From NCBI RefSeq assembly GCF_014202345.1, contig NZ_JACHGO010000005.1:248001-312000 (forward strand): 64,000 nucleotides of DNA. The letters are read 5' to 3'. Position numbers and translations under genes: made by a program. Below the pieces are notes generated by a model, which did not search any database, was not told the DNA's origin, and saw only the letters and a list, made by a program, of their open reading frames with translations. The DNA comes from Desulfovibrio intestinalis (GTDB lineage Bacteria; Desulfobacterota; Desulfovibrionia; Desulfovibrionales; Desulfovibrionaceae). Numbering within the stretch: the stretch's first letter is position 1; each line of letters starts with the position of its first letter. Positions 28,734 through 37,698 of the stretch are shown here, piece by piece.

Positions 28734-31313
28734 ACGGACGCCCATAAATTTAGCCGCGAACTTCTAGGCCTTTTTCTGCTTTTCTGGGCACTGTTGCTTT
28801 TGCTCAGTTTGCTCAGCTTTGACGCAGCTGACCCCAGCCTCAACCATGTGGTTAGCGGGACTGTTGACGTACATAACAAAGCAGGACTCTTTGGCGCATA
28901 CACCGCTGGCTTTCTTAACGATGTGTTTGGCGTGGCCGCCTTCCTGTGCCCATTGGTTTTCGGGGCACTGGGAGCGGCCTACGTTTCTCCGGCCTATGGC
29001 ATGCACTGGTGGCGCTGGTGCGGCTTCTTTTTTCTGACAATCTGCCTGCTTGTAGCTGGCGCCGCTTGGGATTTCTCCATCGGCGACGTCTGGGGCGGCG
29101 GCATGGTTGGCAGCGCATTGCACAGCAACGCCAGCCGCTATCTCAGCCCTGGCGGCTCGGCCCTTGTCTGGATTTTCATTTTTCTTGCTGGTCTCCAGTT
29201 GGCGTGGAACATATCCTGGTTCAGCTTGGCGGGGCGCCTGCTTCATATACTGCGCGACAAGCTGGAAGCCCGGCTTGAATCGGGGGATGATGGAGAAGCC
29301 GCAGCCAAACAAGAAAAACCAGCAAAAACAGATTCAAAACAGACCCGAGGCCGTCTCCAGGTACAGCCAGAAATTGTACAGCACTCTCTTAGCCCAGAGC
29401 TTGAAGAAAAAGCTGTTGCCAAAAGAAGCTTCAAAATTTCTTGGCCCAACTGGTCTTTTCTGGCCCGATGGCGTGATAAGTTGGGTGACATTCACCCAAC
29501 GGCCGAATCTCTGCCTGACGTTTATGATGAAAAAATTTCTGCTTCTGACAGACCATGTATGGATAGCGTTGAGTCCACGGCTCCCTTGGTGCCTGCACAC
29601 GAAACGCATGATGACGATCCATTTGCAGTTGCCCAGGACTTAAACGGACAACCACTGGTGAAAGAAGGAAACAAGTCTGCTCACCGTCTTCAAACATCAT
29701 CGACGAAAACGACTTCGCCGGAAAGCTCAGAGGCTCCGTACGTTGAAACCGACAGCACTTTTTCGGACGATGAACCTGGCGATGTTGCAACTACAGCCGA
29801 AAATAACTCCCCAGTAAAACGACAGGCTTCTTCGTCTGAATCAGGACTCGTAGCCGCAGTTACTGCTCCTTTTAGAAAAAAAGCGGCAATCCCCTTGCCG
29901 GGTCTTGACCTGCTGGCTCCGCCATCGCAGCAGGCGGGGGGGCTCAGCCGTGAAGATCTTCAGGCGCGGGGCCAGGCTCTGATGGCTTGCCTTAATGATT
30001 TTGACATTCAAAGCGAACTTGTGCGCATCACCCCCGGTCCGGTGGTTACCATGTTTGAAGTTCGCCCGGCTCCTGGTATTCGGGTAAACCGTATATCAAA
30101 CTTGACCGACGATCTGGCGTTGGCCCTCAAGGCGGTGGCCATACGCATTCAGGCGCCTATCCCTGGTTCAGATACTGTTGGCATCGAAATTCCCAATGAA
30201 CAACGCGAAACCGTGAACTTTCGGGAGCTGGCCGCCTGCGAAGCATTCCGCACCGGTTGCGGCCCCTTGACGATGATCCTTGGCAAAGACATTGCAGGCA
30301 AGCCCTTCATGGCCGACCTGACCCGGATGCCGCATCTTCTTGTGGCTGGAGCCACAGGCGCAGGAAAAAGTGTATGTCTTAATGGCATCCTCGTCAGTTT
30401 GCTTTACCGCACTCAACCGCAGGACATGCAGCTTTTACTCATTGACCCCAAACGGATCGAAATGGCTGTATACGCTGATGCCCCCCATCTGGTGCATCCT
30501 GTTGTTACAGAAATGAGCGAGGCCAAAAACGCTTTAGAATGGGCTGTGCACGAAATGGACCGCCGATATGCGGCCATGGCCCGGCTTGGCGTTCGTAATG
30601 TTTCTAGTTTTAACCAGAAACTTGCCGCCTATAAGAACGATCTGCCGCCAGATTTTTCGGATCTGGAGCCTTTGCCTTACCTTGTTATTGTTATCGATGA
30701 ATTGGCCGACCTTATGATGACAGCTGCACGCGAAGTGGAAACAAGCATTGTGCGCCTGGCGCAGCTTGCGCGCGCTGCTGGCATTCATCTTATTTTGGCA
30801 ACACAACGCCCCAGTGTGGACGTGGTCACAGGCCTTATCAAGGCAAACTTTCCTTGCCGCATTTCATTTCAGGTCACCTCCAAGCACGACTCTCGCACAA
30901 TCCTTGATCAGGTTGGTGCAGAGCACCTGCTTGGACGCGGCGACATGCTGTTCAAGCCCAGCGGTGGGCGGTTGCAACGCTTGCATGGCCCTTTCCTGAG
31001 CGATGAGGAAGTACAGAGTGTGGTTGACCACTGGAAGCGCCATTTGAGCCCATCCTACAAGGTTGACTTCGCTCAGTGGGGTCTTGATGCCGCAATGGGT
31101 GGCGCAGGGGGCGGAGGTGGAGACGCTGCCAGTGATCCTTTGTATGGCGAGGTACAGGCCTTTGTGAGCGAGCAGGGCCGGGCGTCCATATCTCTTGTGC
31201 AGCGTCGCTTCAAGATTGGTTTCAACCGGGCGGCACGCCTGGTGGAACAGCTTGAACATGATGGCATCATAGGGCCTGCGGACGGCAGCAAACCTCGCGC
31301 AGTTGTAAAGTAA
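28734..31313 (+). CDS. ftsK: DNA translocase FtsK, non-canonical start codon
   Basis: Septal DNA pump that clears chromosome ends and activates Xer recombination. About four N-terminal membrane helices, a charged linker (roughly residues 170-400), and a RecA-like motor with Walker A GATGAGKS (near 540), Walker B VIVIDELAD, then the C-terminal winged-helix gamma domain (DPLYGEVQAFVSEQG...GIIGPADGSK). The open frame begins right after the efp stop. The only standard start, TTG 28794, would cut into the first membrane helix; conserved-looking coding (KFSRELLGLFLLFWALLLLL) continues upstream to an ACG at 28734, 7 nt after GGGAGGG. ACG is my best start; a frameshift is the alternative. Confidence 0.9.
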   Translation, partial: TDAHKFSRELLGLFLLFWALLLLLSLLSFDAADPSLNHVVSGTVDVHNKAGLFGAYTAGFLNDVFGVAAFLCPLVFGALGAAYVSPAYGMHWWRWCGFFFLTICLLVAGAAWDFSIGDVWGGGMVGSALHSNASRYLSPGGSALVWIFIFLAGLQLAWNISWFSLAGRLLHILRDKLEARLESGDDGEAAAKQEKPAKTDSKQTRGRLQVQPEIVQHSLSPELEEKAVAKRSFKISWPNWSFLARWRDKLGDIHPTAESLPDVYDEKISASDRPCMDSVESTAPLVPAHETHDDDPFAVAQDLNGQPLVKEGNKSAHRLQTSSTKTTSPESSEAPYVETDSTFSDDEPGDVATTAENNSPVKRQASSSESGLVAAVTAPFRKKAAIPLPGLDLLAPPSQQAGGLSREDLQARGQALMACLNDFDIQSELVRITPGPVVTMFEVRPAPGIRVNRISNLTDDLALALKAVAIRIQAPIPGSDTVGIEIPNEQRETVNFRELAACEAFRTGCGPLTMILGKDIAGKPFMADLTRMPHLLVAGATGAGKSVCLNGILVSLLYRTQPQDMQLLLIDPKRIEMAVYADAPHLVHPVVTEMSEAKNALEWAVHEMDRRYAAMARLGVRNVSSFNQKLAAYKNDLPPDFSDLEPLPYLVIVIDELADLMMTAAREVETSIVRLAQLARAAGIHLILATQRPSVDVVTGLIKANFPCRISFQVTSKHDSRTILDQVGAEHLLGRGDMLFKPSGGRLQRLHGPFLSDEEVQSVVDHWKRHLSPSYKVDFAQWGLDAAMGGAGGGGGDAASDPLYGEVQAFVSEQGRASISLVQRRFKIGFNRAARLVEQLEHDGIIGPADGSKPRAVVK

Positions 31314-31373
31314 ATTCAGACTATAAAGTATTCTGCCATATGTTTAAGGCCCTGTGCGGGCCGCGGAGGTTAT

Positions 31374-32051
31374 ATGCGGACAGTACGCGCAATCGTGGCA
31401 ACAGTAGCCCTGAGCCTTTTCATCGCCCCGCCAGTATCGGTCCAGGCTCAGGACATGGCTGCAGCCATCCAGGCCAGATACGAAAAACTGGGCTCATTTA
31501 CTGCGGACTTTGAGCAGACTCTTACCCATAAAGAAAGTGGTTCTGTAGAAAAACGGCAAGGCAAATTGCTGTTCAAAAAACCGTTGCTGATCCGCTGGCA
31601 AACGGCCAGTCCTCACGAAGAAACGTTGGTGGTTACAGGTAAGGAAATTTGGAATTACCTGCCTGAAGAAGACGTAGCCTATCGCTACCCCCCCAGTTTG
31701 GTTCAGGATTCACGCAGCATTATTCAGGTGATCACCGGTCAGGCGGCCCTGAACAAAGATTTCGAAGTAAAGCCTGAGGGCAAGGAGGGTGGCTTGTCAA
31801 AGCTACGCCTCTTCCCTAAAGAGCCCGCGCCACAAATGGTTGAAGCCATAATATGGGTAGAACCGGAAACAGGGTATATTCGCCGGGCCAATATTTTGGA
31901 TTTTTATGGCAACGGCAACGAAATATTGTTCACACGCTTCACTCCTGACGTCAGCATAAAAGCTTCGGAATTCACGTTTACGCCTCCCAAAGGCGTAGAG
32001 GTTGAAGACCGCATTGAAAGCAAGGTGCCTGAGAAGGAATTATTCCAGTAA
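31374..32051 (+). CDS. lolA: Outer-membrane lipoprotein carrier protein LolA
   Basis: Periplasmic chaperone moving lipoproteins from the inner to the outer membrane. A 225-residue protein with a cleavable signal (ending about VQAQ), then the LolA fold segments SFTADFEQTL, GKLLFKKPLLIRWQT and LRLFPKE...IIWVEPETGYIRRANI. A GCGGAGG ribosome site precedes ATG 31374, about 60 nt after ftsK. Matches the Gly/Trp-rich family pattern well. Confidence 0.88.
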   Translation: MRTVRAIVATVALSLFIAPPVSVQAQDMAAAIQARYEKLGSFTADFEQTLTHKESGSVEKRQGKLLFKKPLLIRWQTASPHEETLVVTGKEIWNYLPEEDVAYRYPPSLVQDSRSIIQVITGQAALNKDFEVKPEGKEGGLSKLRLFPKEPAPQMVEAIIWVEPETGYIRRANILDFYGNGNEILFTRFTPDVSIKASEFTFTPPKGVEVEDRIESKVPEKELFQ

Positions 32052-32169
32052 AAAACACTACAGCGGTTACTAACTGAGAATTGCAACAGAGCAACTTCGC
32101 AACAAGCCTTCACCACGCAGTACATGGACATATTCAACCAACTGATTATAAACATTTTTGAATAATAGA

Positions 32170-32203
32170 AAGGCCGTGACGCCGAAGTGCGCCACGGCCT
32201 TTC
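32170..32203 (+). terminator. Probable terminator after lolA
   Basis: Inverted repeat AAGGCCGTG / CACGGCCTT with a 15-nt loop and only three trailing T, so moderately supported. Confidence 0.5.
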
Positions 32204-32357
32204 GCCATTGGGCAGCCTTGGCCGCTATTTTGTCAGTGGCAAGGACTTCAAGAACGTCATTGTAGGACAGGGCAGATCAACGCCGCAAACCATGTGTAAA
32301 ATATTTTATCTTTGCAAAATATCAAACAAATGTTGCGCCAAAGCAGACAAAACATCG

Positions 32358-32386
32358 TTGTTTTCTGACGGCGTATAAAGTATTAT
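32358..32386 (+). promoter_or_regulatory. Candidate sigma70 promoter for the S1 gene
   Basis: TTGTTT (32358-32363), exact 17-nt spacer, TATTAT (32381-32386), 42 nt upstream of the start codon. Confidence 0.55.
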
Positions 32387-32428
32387 CATCAACTTGAGCA
32401 ATTAGCCCAGCTTTAAGGAGCAGGAAAT

Positions 32429-33898
32429 ATGACCGAGGAAAAATTCGCGGCCTCCATGCAGGAGGAAGGCGTTGAGGATTTTGCCGCTATGCTGGCAGCC
32501 CACGAAACATCTGGACACCGCCTTCAAACGGGGCAAAAAGTTACTGGTACTGTTATTGCCGTAACTGGTGACAGCGTTTTTATTGACGTGGGCATAAAGG
32601 TTGACGGCATCATGGAGCGTAAAGACATCCTTGACGCTGACGGCAAGGAAACCGCGGGCCCCGGCGACACCGTGGAAGCATGGGTTGTCGGCGTGTCTTC
32701 CCAAGAAATTCGCCTTTCCCGCTCCATGAGCGGCAGCGGTGTAGCTGCGCTTGAGGAAGCCCGGGATGCTGGCCTTCCCGTTGAGGGCCGAATCGCAGGC
32801 ACATGCAAAGGCGGTTACACCGTTGAAGTTATGGGCAAAACCGCCTTTTGCCCTGGTAGCCAGATTGGTCTGGCGGCATCGGAAGAAGCGGATTCGCTTG
32901 TAGGCCGTATGCTGCAGTTTCTTGTTATCAGGGTTGAGAACAGGGGACGCAATATCGTAGTGTCCCGCCGCGCCCTGCTTGACCGCGAACGCCAGGCCCA
33001 ACTTGAAGTTCTGCTTGAAAAACTTGAAGTTGGCGCTACTGTTGAAGGTAAGATATCACGATTTGCGCCTTTCGGTGCTTTTATGGAACTGGACAGCGCC
33101 GTTGAAGGCATGATCCACCTTTCCGAACTTTCATGGTCTCGTGTGGGCACCCCCGATGAGGCCGTATCCTTGGGCGACACGGTTCGCGCCAAAGTTCTTT
33201 CCATCAGCAAAAACGATAAGGGACAGGTTCGAATTTCCCTTTCGCGTAAGCAGGCTGAAGGCGACCCTTGGCAGGATGTGTCACAAAAGCTTGAAGCTGG
33301 TACAGTTGCGCAGGGCAGAGTAGTTCGCCTGGCTCCTTTTGGCGTTTTTGTTGAAATTCTGCCGGGCATTGAAGGTCTTGTGCATATTTCAGAATTGTCA
33401 TGGACCAAGCGTGTAACCAAGCCTGAAGAAATCGTTCAGGCTGGTGATAACATTGCCGTAAAAATCAAAGACATTAACAGTGAAACCCGTCGCATATCCC
33501 TGAGTTTGCGCGAAGCAGAAGGGGACCCCTGGCAGGACGCCGCACAGCGCTTTGCTGCGGGCTCTCTGGTACAGGGTATAGTGGAAGGGCGCAGCCCCCA
33601 CGGCCTTTTCATTACATTGGCACCTGGCATTACTGGCCTTTTGCCTGCTGGAGTTATCAAGAATTCTAAAAACTCTGGGCAGTACAGCAAATTGGACAAG
33701 GGCGACAGCGTGGCCTTAATAGTACAAAATATCGATACCGCCATGCGCCGCATCAGCCTTGCTCCTGAGGGCACTGAAGCTTCGCCCGCTGCTGACGATA
33801 AGGCTTGGAAACAGCACGCCAACCTCGGCGCAACTTCTGGAAACACGGGATTAAACACACTGGCACAAGCTTTGCATAAAGCCATGCAAAACAAGTAA
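32429..33898 (+). CDS. rpsA: S1-domain RNA-binding protein (30S ribosomal protein S1-like)
   Basis: A 489-residue cytoplasmic RNA-binding protein with five S1 OB-fold repeats: starting near residue 35 (VTGTVIAVTGDSVFIDVG), 117, 207 (VEGKISRFAPFGAFMELD), 290 (AQGRVVRLAPFGVFVEI) and 375 (VQGIVEGRSPHGLFITL). Repeats 3 and 4 are the best matches to ribosomal S1. Typical proteobacterial S1 has six repeats, so this may be the true S1 or a shorter paralogue; the symbol is therefore tentative. Strong TAAGGAG site. It is followed 14 nt later by the HtrA protease gene. Confidence 0.8.
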   Translation: MTEEKFAASMQEEGVEDFAAMLAAHETSGHRLQTGQKVTGTVIAVTGDSVFIDVGIKVDGIMERKDILDADGKETAGPGDTVEAWVVGVSSQEIRLSRSMSGSGVAALEEARDAGLPVEGRIAGTCKGGYTVEVMGKTAFCPGSQIGLAASEEADSLVGRMLQFLVIRVENRGRNIVVSRRALLDRERQAQLEVLLEKLEVGATVEGKISRFAPFGAFMELDSAVEGMIHLSELSWSRVGTPDEAVSLGDTVRAKVLSISKNDKGQVRISLSRKQAEGDPWQDVSQKLEAGTVAQGRVVRLAPFGVFVEILPGIEGLVHISELSWTKRVTKPEEIVQAGDNIAVKIKDINSETRRISLSLREAEGDPWQDAAQRFAAGSLVQGIVEGRSPHGLFITLAPGITGLLPAGVIKNSKNSGQYSKLDKGDSVALIVQNIDTAMRRISLAPEGTEASPAADDKAWKQHANLGATSGNTGLNTLAQALHKAMQNK

Positions 33899-33912
33899 CT
33901 AGGAGTTTATCC

Positions 33913-35340
33913 ATGCTTATAAAAAAATGCCTAACGGCTCTGCTAACTGTTACCTTCGTGGTAGGTTCGCAGCTTGCCCAGGCAGCCAACCTGCCGGACT
34001 TCAGCGAACTGGCCGCAAAAAGCGGCCCTGCTGTGGTTAACATCAACACTGAAAAGATGGCCACCAATGGTGGCTCTGAAGAGCTTTTTGGTGAGATGTT
34101 CCGCAATATACCTCCCGGCTTTGAAAGGTTTTTTGACCAGTTTGGTGGCAAGCGCGATGGCAAGCGCCCCCAATCCAAACAAAAATCGCTCGGTTCCGGT
34201 TTTTTGGTGTCGTCTGACGGCTATATAGTCACCAACAACCATGTGGTGGCAGATGCAGACGTTATTCGCGTTACCTTGGACCAGGATAATGGCAAAAGTG
34301 AATCTTTCACGGCTAACCTTATTGGCGCTGATGAAGAAACAGATTTGGCTCTGCTCAAGGTAGACATCAAAAAAGATCTGCCGTTTTTGAACTTTGGCAA
34401 TTCTGATGAACTTAAGGTCGGCGAATGGCTGTTGGCCATCGGCAACCCTTTTGGTCTTGATCATACCGTAACTGCGGGTATTCTATCGGCCAAAAACCGT
34501 AACATTCATGCCGGTCCTTTTGACAACTTTCTTCAGACTGACGCATCCATTAACCCTGGCAATAGCGGTGGCCCGCTGTTGAACATGCAGGGCCAGGTGG
34601 TGGGCATCAACACTGCCATTATTGCCAGTGGACAGGGCATTGGTTTTGCCATCCCCAGTAATATGGCTGCCAAGATCATCGACCAGATTAAAAGCGGCAA
34701 GAAAGTCAGCCGTGGCTGGATCGGCGTGACCATTCAGGATGTCGAGGAAAACACTGCAAAGGCCCTGGGCATGAAAGACGCCAAGGGTGCCCTTATTGGC
34801 AGTGTTATGGAAAATGAACCTGCAGCCAAGGGCGGCATGAAGGATGGCGACATAATTCTGGCCGTAGACGGCAAGAATATTGACGACGCATCCGCTCTGT
34901 TGCGTGCTATTGCTGAAAAGGTTCCTGGCAGCCAGGCTATCATAAAAGTTTGGCGTGACGGTAAAACACTTGACCTCACAGTCACGCTGGGTGAACGCCA
35001 GTCTGCATCTCAGGCTTCTGCTGGAAACAAAGGCGAAGCCAAACAAAACGAAGGCATGCTGGGCATTTCTGTTCGTCCCCTCAACGAGACAGAACGCCGG
35101 GATATGAAGATTGACAAAAACGAAGGACTGCTCATTGTGGATGTGGCTGCAAATAAGCCCGCCGCCGAAGCAGACCTGCGTCCCGGTGATGTGATCCTCA
35201 AGGCTAATTTGAAGCCGGTGAATACATCTGCGGCTCTGTCAAAAATTGTGAACGACGAGGGCGTCAAGCGCGGTGCTATCATGCTGCAAATTTCGCGGCG
35301 TGGTGATGTTTATTTCCGCACTGTGCCTCTTGGCAAATAG
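33913..35340 (+). CDS. degP: Periplasmic DegP/HtrA-type serine protease
   Basis: Periplasmic protease-chaperone of 475 residues for misfolded envelope proteins. Signal peptide ends around QLAQA-A; trypsin-like domain has the triad H110 (TNNHVV), D144 (ETDLALL) and S218 (GNSGGPL). Two PDZ domains follow (about 260-350 and 380-470), as in DegP/DegQ. Start ATG 33913 with TAGGAG. Close behind the S1 gene, probably same transcript; an intrinsic terminator ends it. Confidence 0.94.
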   Translation: MLIKKCLTALLTVTFVVGSQLAQAANLPDFSELAAKSGPAVVNINTEKMATNGGSEELFGEMFRNIPPGFERFFDQFGGKRDGKRPQSKQKSLGSGFLVSSDGYIVTNNHVVADADVIRVTLDQDNGKSESFTANLIGADEETDLALLKVDIKKDLPFLNFGNSDELKVGEWLLAIGNPFGLDHTVTAGILSAKNRNIHAGPFDNFLQTDASINPGNSGGPLLNMQGQVVGINTAIIASGQGIGFAIPSNMAAKIIDQIKSGKKVSRGWIGVTIQDVEENTAKALGMKDAKGALIGSVMENEPAAKGGMKDGDIILAVDGKNIDDASALLRAIAEKVPGSQAIIKVWRDGKTLDLTVTLGERQSASQASAGNKGEAKQNEGMLGISVRPLNETERRDMKIDKNEGLLIVDVAANKPAAEADLRPGDVILKANLKPVNTSAALSKIVNDEGVKRGAIMLQISRRGDVYFRTVPLGK

Positions 35341-35370
35341 CGTCGGCAATAACGCTGACTCTTGATCTTT

Positions 35371-35400
35371 GGGCCGCTCCACATAGGGGCGGCCTTTTTT
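35371..35400 (+). terminator. Intrinsic terminator after degP
   Basis: GGCCGC...GCGGCC stem followed by TTTTTT. Confidence 0.85.
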
Positions 35401-35540
35401 ATATTTAACGCCGAACGAATGTACGAATACATTGAATACTTTTGTGCCCAGCGTTCGGGCAGTACCCGTATTTTGACCCGTTCTGCGCGTGACAACCCAT
35501 AATCCACTATGTTATTTGCAGTGATAGTGGAGGTTACGCC

Positions 35541-37184
35541 ATGCCCGTAGTTCATGCCAAAGCTGGCACACTGCCTATGCCGGAAGATCTGGAAAACATT
35601 CCGGCTCTTGTCAGTGCCTATTTTACCGAATTTCCCAATCCCACAGATCCTGCGCAACGTGTTTCGTTCGGCACGTCTGGACATAGGGGTTCTTCGTTAC
35701 TGCACACTTTTAATGAAGAACATATTTATGCCATCACGCAGGCCGTGTGTGACTATCGCAAGAGCAATGGAATAGACGGGCCGCTTTTTCTCGGTGGAGA
35801 TACGCATGCCTTGTCTGAAGCGGCGTTTCGCTCAGCGCTTGAGGTCTTGGTGGCCAACGACGTGCAGGTTTATGTGGCTCCATCCGGGATGTACACAGCA
35901 ACTCCTGCCATCTCACACGCCATATTGCGGTGGAACACGGGCCGAACTACAGCGTTGGCCGACGGCATTGTAATTACGCCCTCGCACAACCCCCCGCGTG
36001 ATGGAGGTTTCAAATACAACCCGCCGCATGGCGGGCCAGCGGAAACTCATGTTACGGATCAAATTGAAAAAAGCGCCAACATCTACCTTGAAAAAGGTAA
36101 CCGCGGCGTTCAGCTGACGCATTTGCGAGCTGCTCTCAGCTCACCACTGGTGAAAGAATACGACTTCATCCGCACATACGTTGAAGATTTGCCTAAAGTG
36201 CTGGATATGAAAGCCATTGCAGCCTCGGGATTACGGCTCGGGGTAGATCCGCTGGGCGGTGCAAGCCTGCAAATGTGGGAACCGATAGCTGAAGCATACG
36301 GCATTGAAATTACTGTTGTTAACAAGGCGATTGACCCCACATTCCGCTTTGTGCCTTTTGACAAGGATGGAAAAATCCGCATGGATTGCTCCTCCCCCTA
36401 TGCTATGAGCGGCCTGCTGAAAATGCGTGACTGCTTTGACCTGGCTGTGGCCTGCGATCCCGACTCTGATCGGCACGGCATTGTCACCAGTCAGGAGCTT
36501 ATGAATCCCAACCATTTTCTATCTGTGGCTGCATGGTACCTGTTCCGCACACGGCCAGCCTGGCCTACTGACGCTGGCATCGGAAAAACTCTTGTCACCA
36601 GTGCCTTGCTGGACAGAGTAGGGCAGGATATTAAACGCCCAGTAGTGGAAGTGCCAGTGGGATTCAAATGGTTTGTGCCTTATCTTTTGAATGGTCGTTG
36701 CGGCTTGGGCTGCGAAGAAAGCGCGGGAGCATCTTTTCTGTGCTTCGACGGCAGCCCCTGGAGCACAGACAAGGATGGCCCTCTTATGTGCTTGCTGGCC
36801 GCAGAAATGATGGCAGTAGAGCAGTCATCCCCCTCAGAGCTGTATGAAAAACTCACGGGCAGACTGGGTAGCCCGGTGTACCAAAGGCTGGACGCGCCAG
36901 CCGACGATCAGGTAAGGGCCAAACTTAAGGCGTTAACTCCAGAAAATGTCGAACTGACAAGTCTTGGCGGTTCACCAGTTACCGAAATCATTACCAGAGC
37001 ACCTGCTAACGATGCTCCCATTGGTGGAGTAAAAGTTTCCAGTGCTGATGGCTGGTTTGCTGTTCGCCCATCGGGTACGGAACCAATTTGCAAGGTGTAT
37101 ACAGAAAGTTTTAAAGGCGAGGACCATCTGTCAGCTATTCAGAAAGACGCCATTGATTTTATGGAACACCTGCTTAAATCCTGA
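35541..37184 (+). CDS. pgm: Phosphoglucomutase (alpha-D-glucose phosphate-specific)
   Basis: Interconverts glucose 1-phosphate and 6-phosphate. A 547-residue four-domain alpha-D-phosphohexomutase: FGTSGHRG near 43-50, the phosphoserine loop TPSHNPPRDGG (S148), the Mg-binding DPDSDRHG (D306, D308, D310) and the phosphate-binding RPSGTEP at the C-terminus. Start ATG 35541 behind GTGGAGG. Monocistronic between two terminators. Confidence 0.95.
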   Translation: MPVVHAKAGTLPMPEDLENIPALVSAYFTEFPNPTDPAQRVSFGTSGHRGSSLLHTFNEEHIYAITQAVCDYRKSNGIDGPLFLGGDTHALSEAAFRSALEVLVANDVQVYVAPSGMYTATPAISHAILRWNTGRTTALADGIVITPSHNPPRDGGFKYNPPHGGPAETHVTDQIEKSANIYLEKGNRGVQLTHLRAALSSPLVKEYDFIRTYVEDLPKVLDMKAIAASGLRLGVDPLGGASLQMWEPIAEAYGIEITVVNKAIDPTFRFVPFDKDGKIRMDCSSPYAMSGLLKMRDCFDLAVACDPDSDRHGIVTSQELMNPNHFLSVAAWYLFRTRPAWPTDAGIGKTLVTSALLDRVGQDIKRPVVEVPVGFKWFVPYLLNGRCGLGCEESAGASFLCFDGSPWSTDKDGPLMCLLAAEMMAVEQSSPSELYEKLTGRLGSPVYQRLDAPADDQVRAKLKALTPENVELTSLGGSPVTEIITRAPANDAPIGGVKVSSADGWFAVRPSGTEPICKVYTESFKGEDHLSAIQKDAIDFMEHLLKS

Positions 37185-37212
37185 CAGCGAATCAAAATAC
37201 AATTGCTACAAT

Positions 37213-37240
37213 AAAAGTCCGGCCCTAGGGCCGGACTTTT
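37213..37240. terminator. Bidirectional terminator between pgm and the DUF4019 gene
   Basis: Perfect 28-nt palindrome, arms AAAAGTCCGGCC / GGCCGGACTTTT around CTAG, serving both convergent genes. Confidence 0.88.
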
Positions 37241-37266
37241 ATTTGTCACAAAAAAGCGCATTCCGC

Positions 37267-37689
37267 TTACTGGATGAAATAGCCAACAGTTCGCCAAACT
37301 CCGTCAGCCTCTTTTTGCATCAGCAAGGCCTCTGATGCACTTTTTTTATTGGCAAAGCTTGTTTGAAAACGAAAAATCACATACTCGCCATCAGCAACCC
37401 CTGGCAGCGTAGTGGTGATCTCAGAAGATTGAAGTTTCCTGCTTGTTACTTCACCCAAAGGCTGTCGAGCCTGTGGTAAAGTCTTTTCCCAGTCTTTCTG
37501 TTCAATACCAGCTTTAAATGCTCCAGCGGCCTCATGCCACGTGGCTTGTGCGTCGCCTTTATCTGCCAGAGCAAGCCACGCCTCAGCTGCTTCCGTTGCC
37601 ACATCCGGCGCTGTTGTTGCTCCAAAAGCAACGGCACTATGAACACAAAGGCCGAAGGCGATCAGAAAAACCAGAAAGAGCTTCCGCAT
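37267..37689 (-). CDS. Exported DUF4019 protein
   Basis: A 140-residue secreted protein: hydrophobic signal peptide (about 1-22, cut near VAFGA), then a single small domain beginning AAEAWLALADKGDAQATWHEAA and ending EADGVWRTVGYFIQ, the pattern of DUF4019. Function unknown; members are usually short periplasmic proteins. It is 9 nt downstream of the RluB-like gene, so likely co-transcribed with it. Confidence 0.75.
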   Translation of the reverse strand: MRKLFLVFLIAFGLCVHSAVAFGATTAPDVATEAAEAWLALADKGDAQATWHEAAGAFKAGIEQKDWEKTLPQARQPLGEVTSRKLQSSEITTTLPGVADGEYVIFRFQTSFANKKSASEALLMQKEADGVWRTVGYFIQ

Positions 37690-37698
37690 TCCTATCTC

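Larger units (their letters stand above)
32052..32428. other. lolA-rpsA intergenic region
   Basis: No gene seen. It contains a hairpin at 32170-32203 (AAGGCCGTG / CACGGCCTT, short T-run), likely terminating lolA, and a good promoter at 32358-32386 for the S1 gene. Confidence 0.55.

Noticed and set aside
35473..35503. Possible promoter for pgm (TTGACC, CATAAT)
   Set aside because: Spacer is 19 nt and the fit is poor; not listed as a feature.
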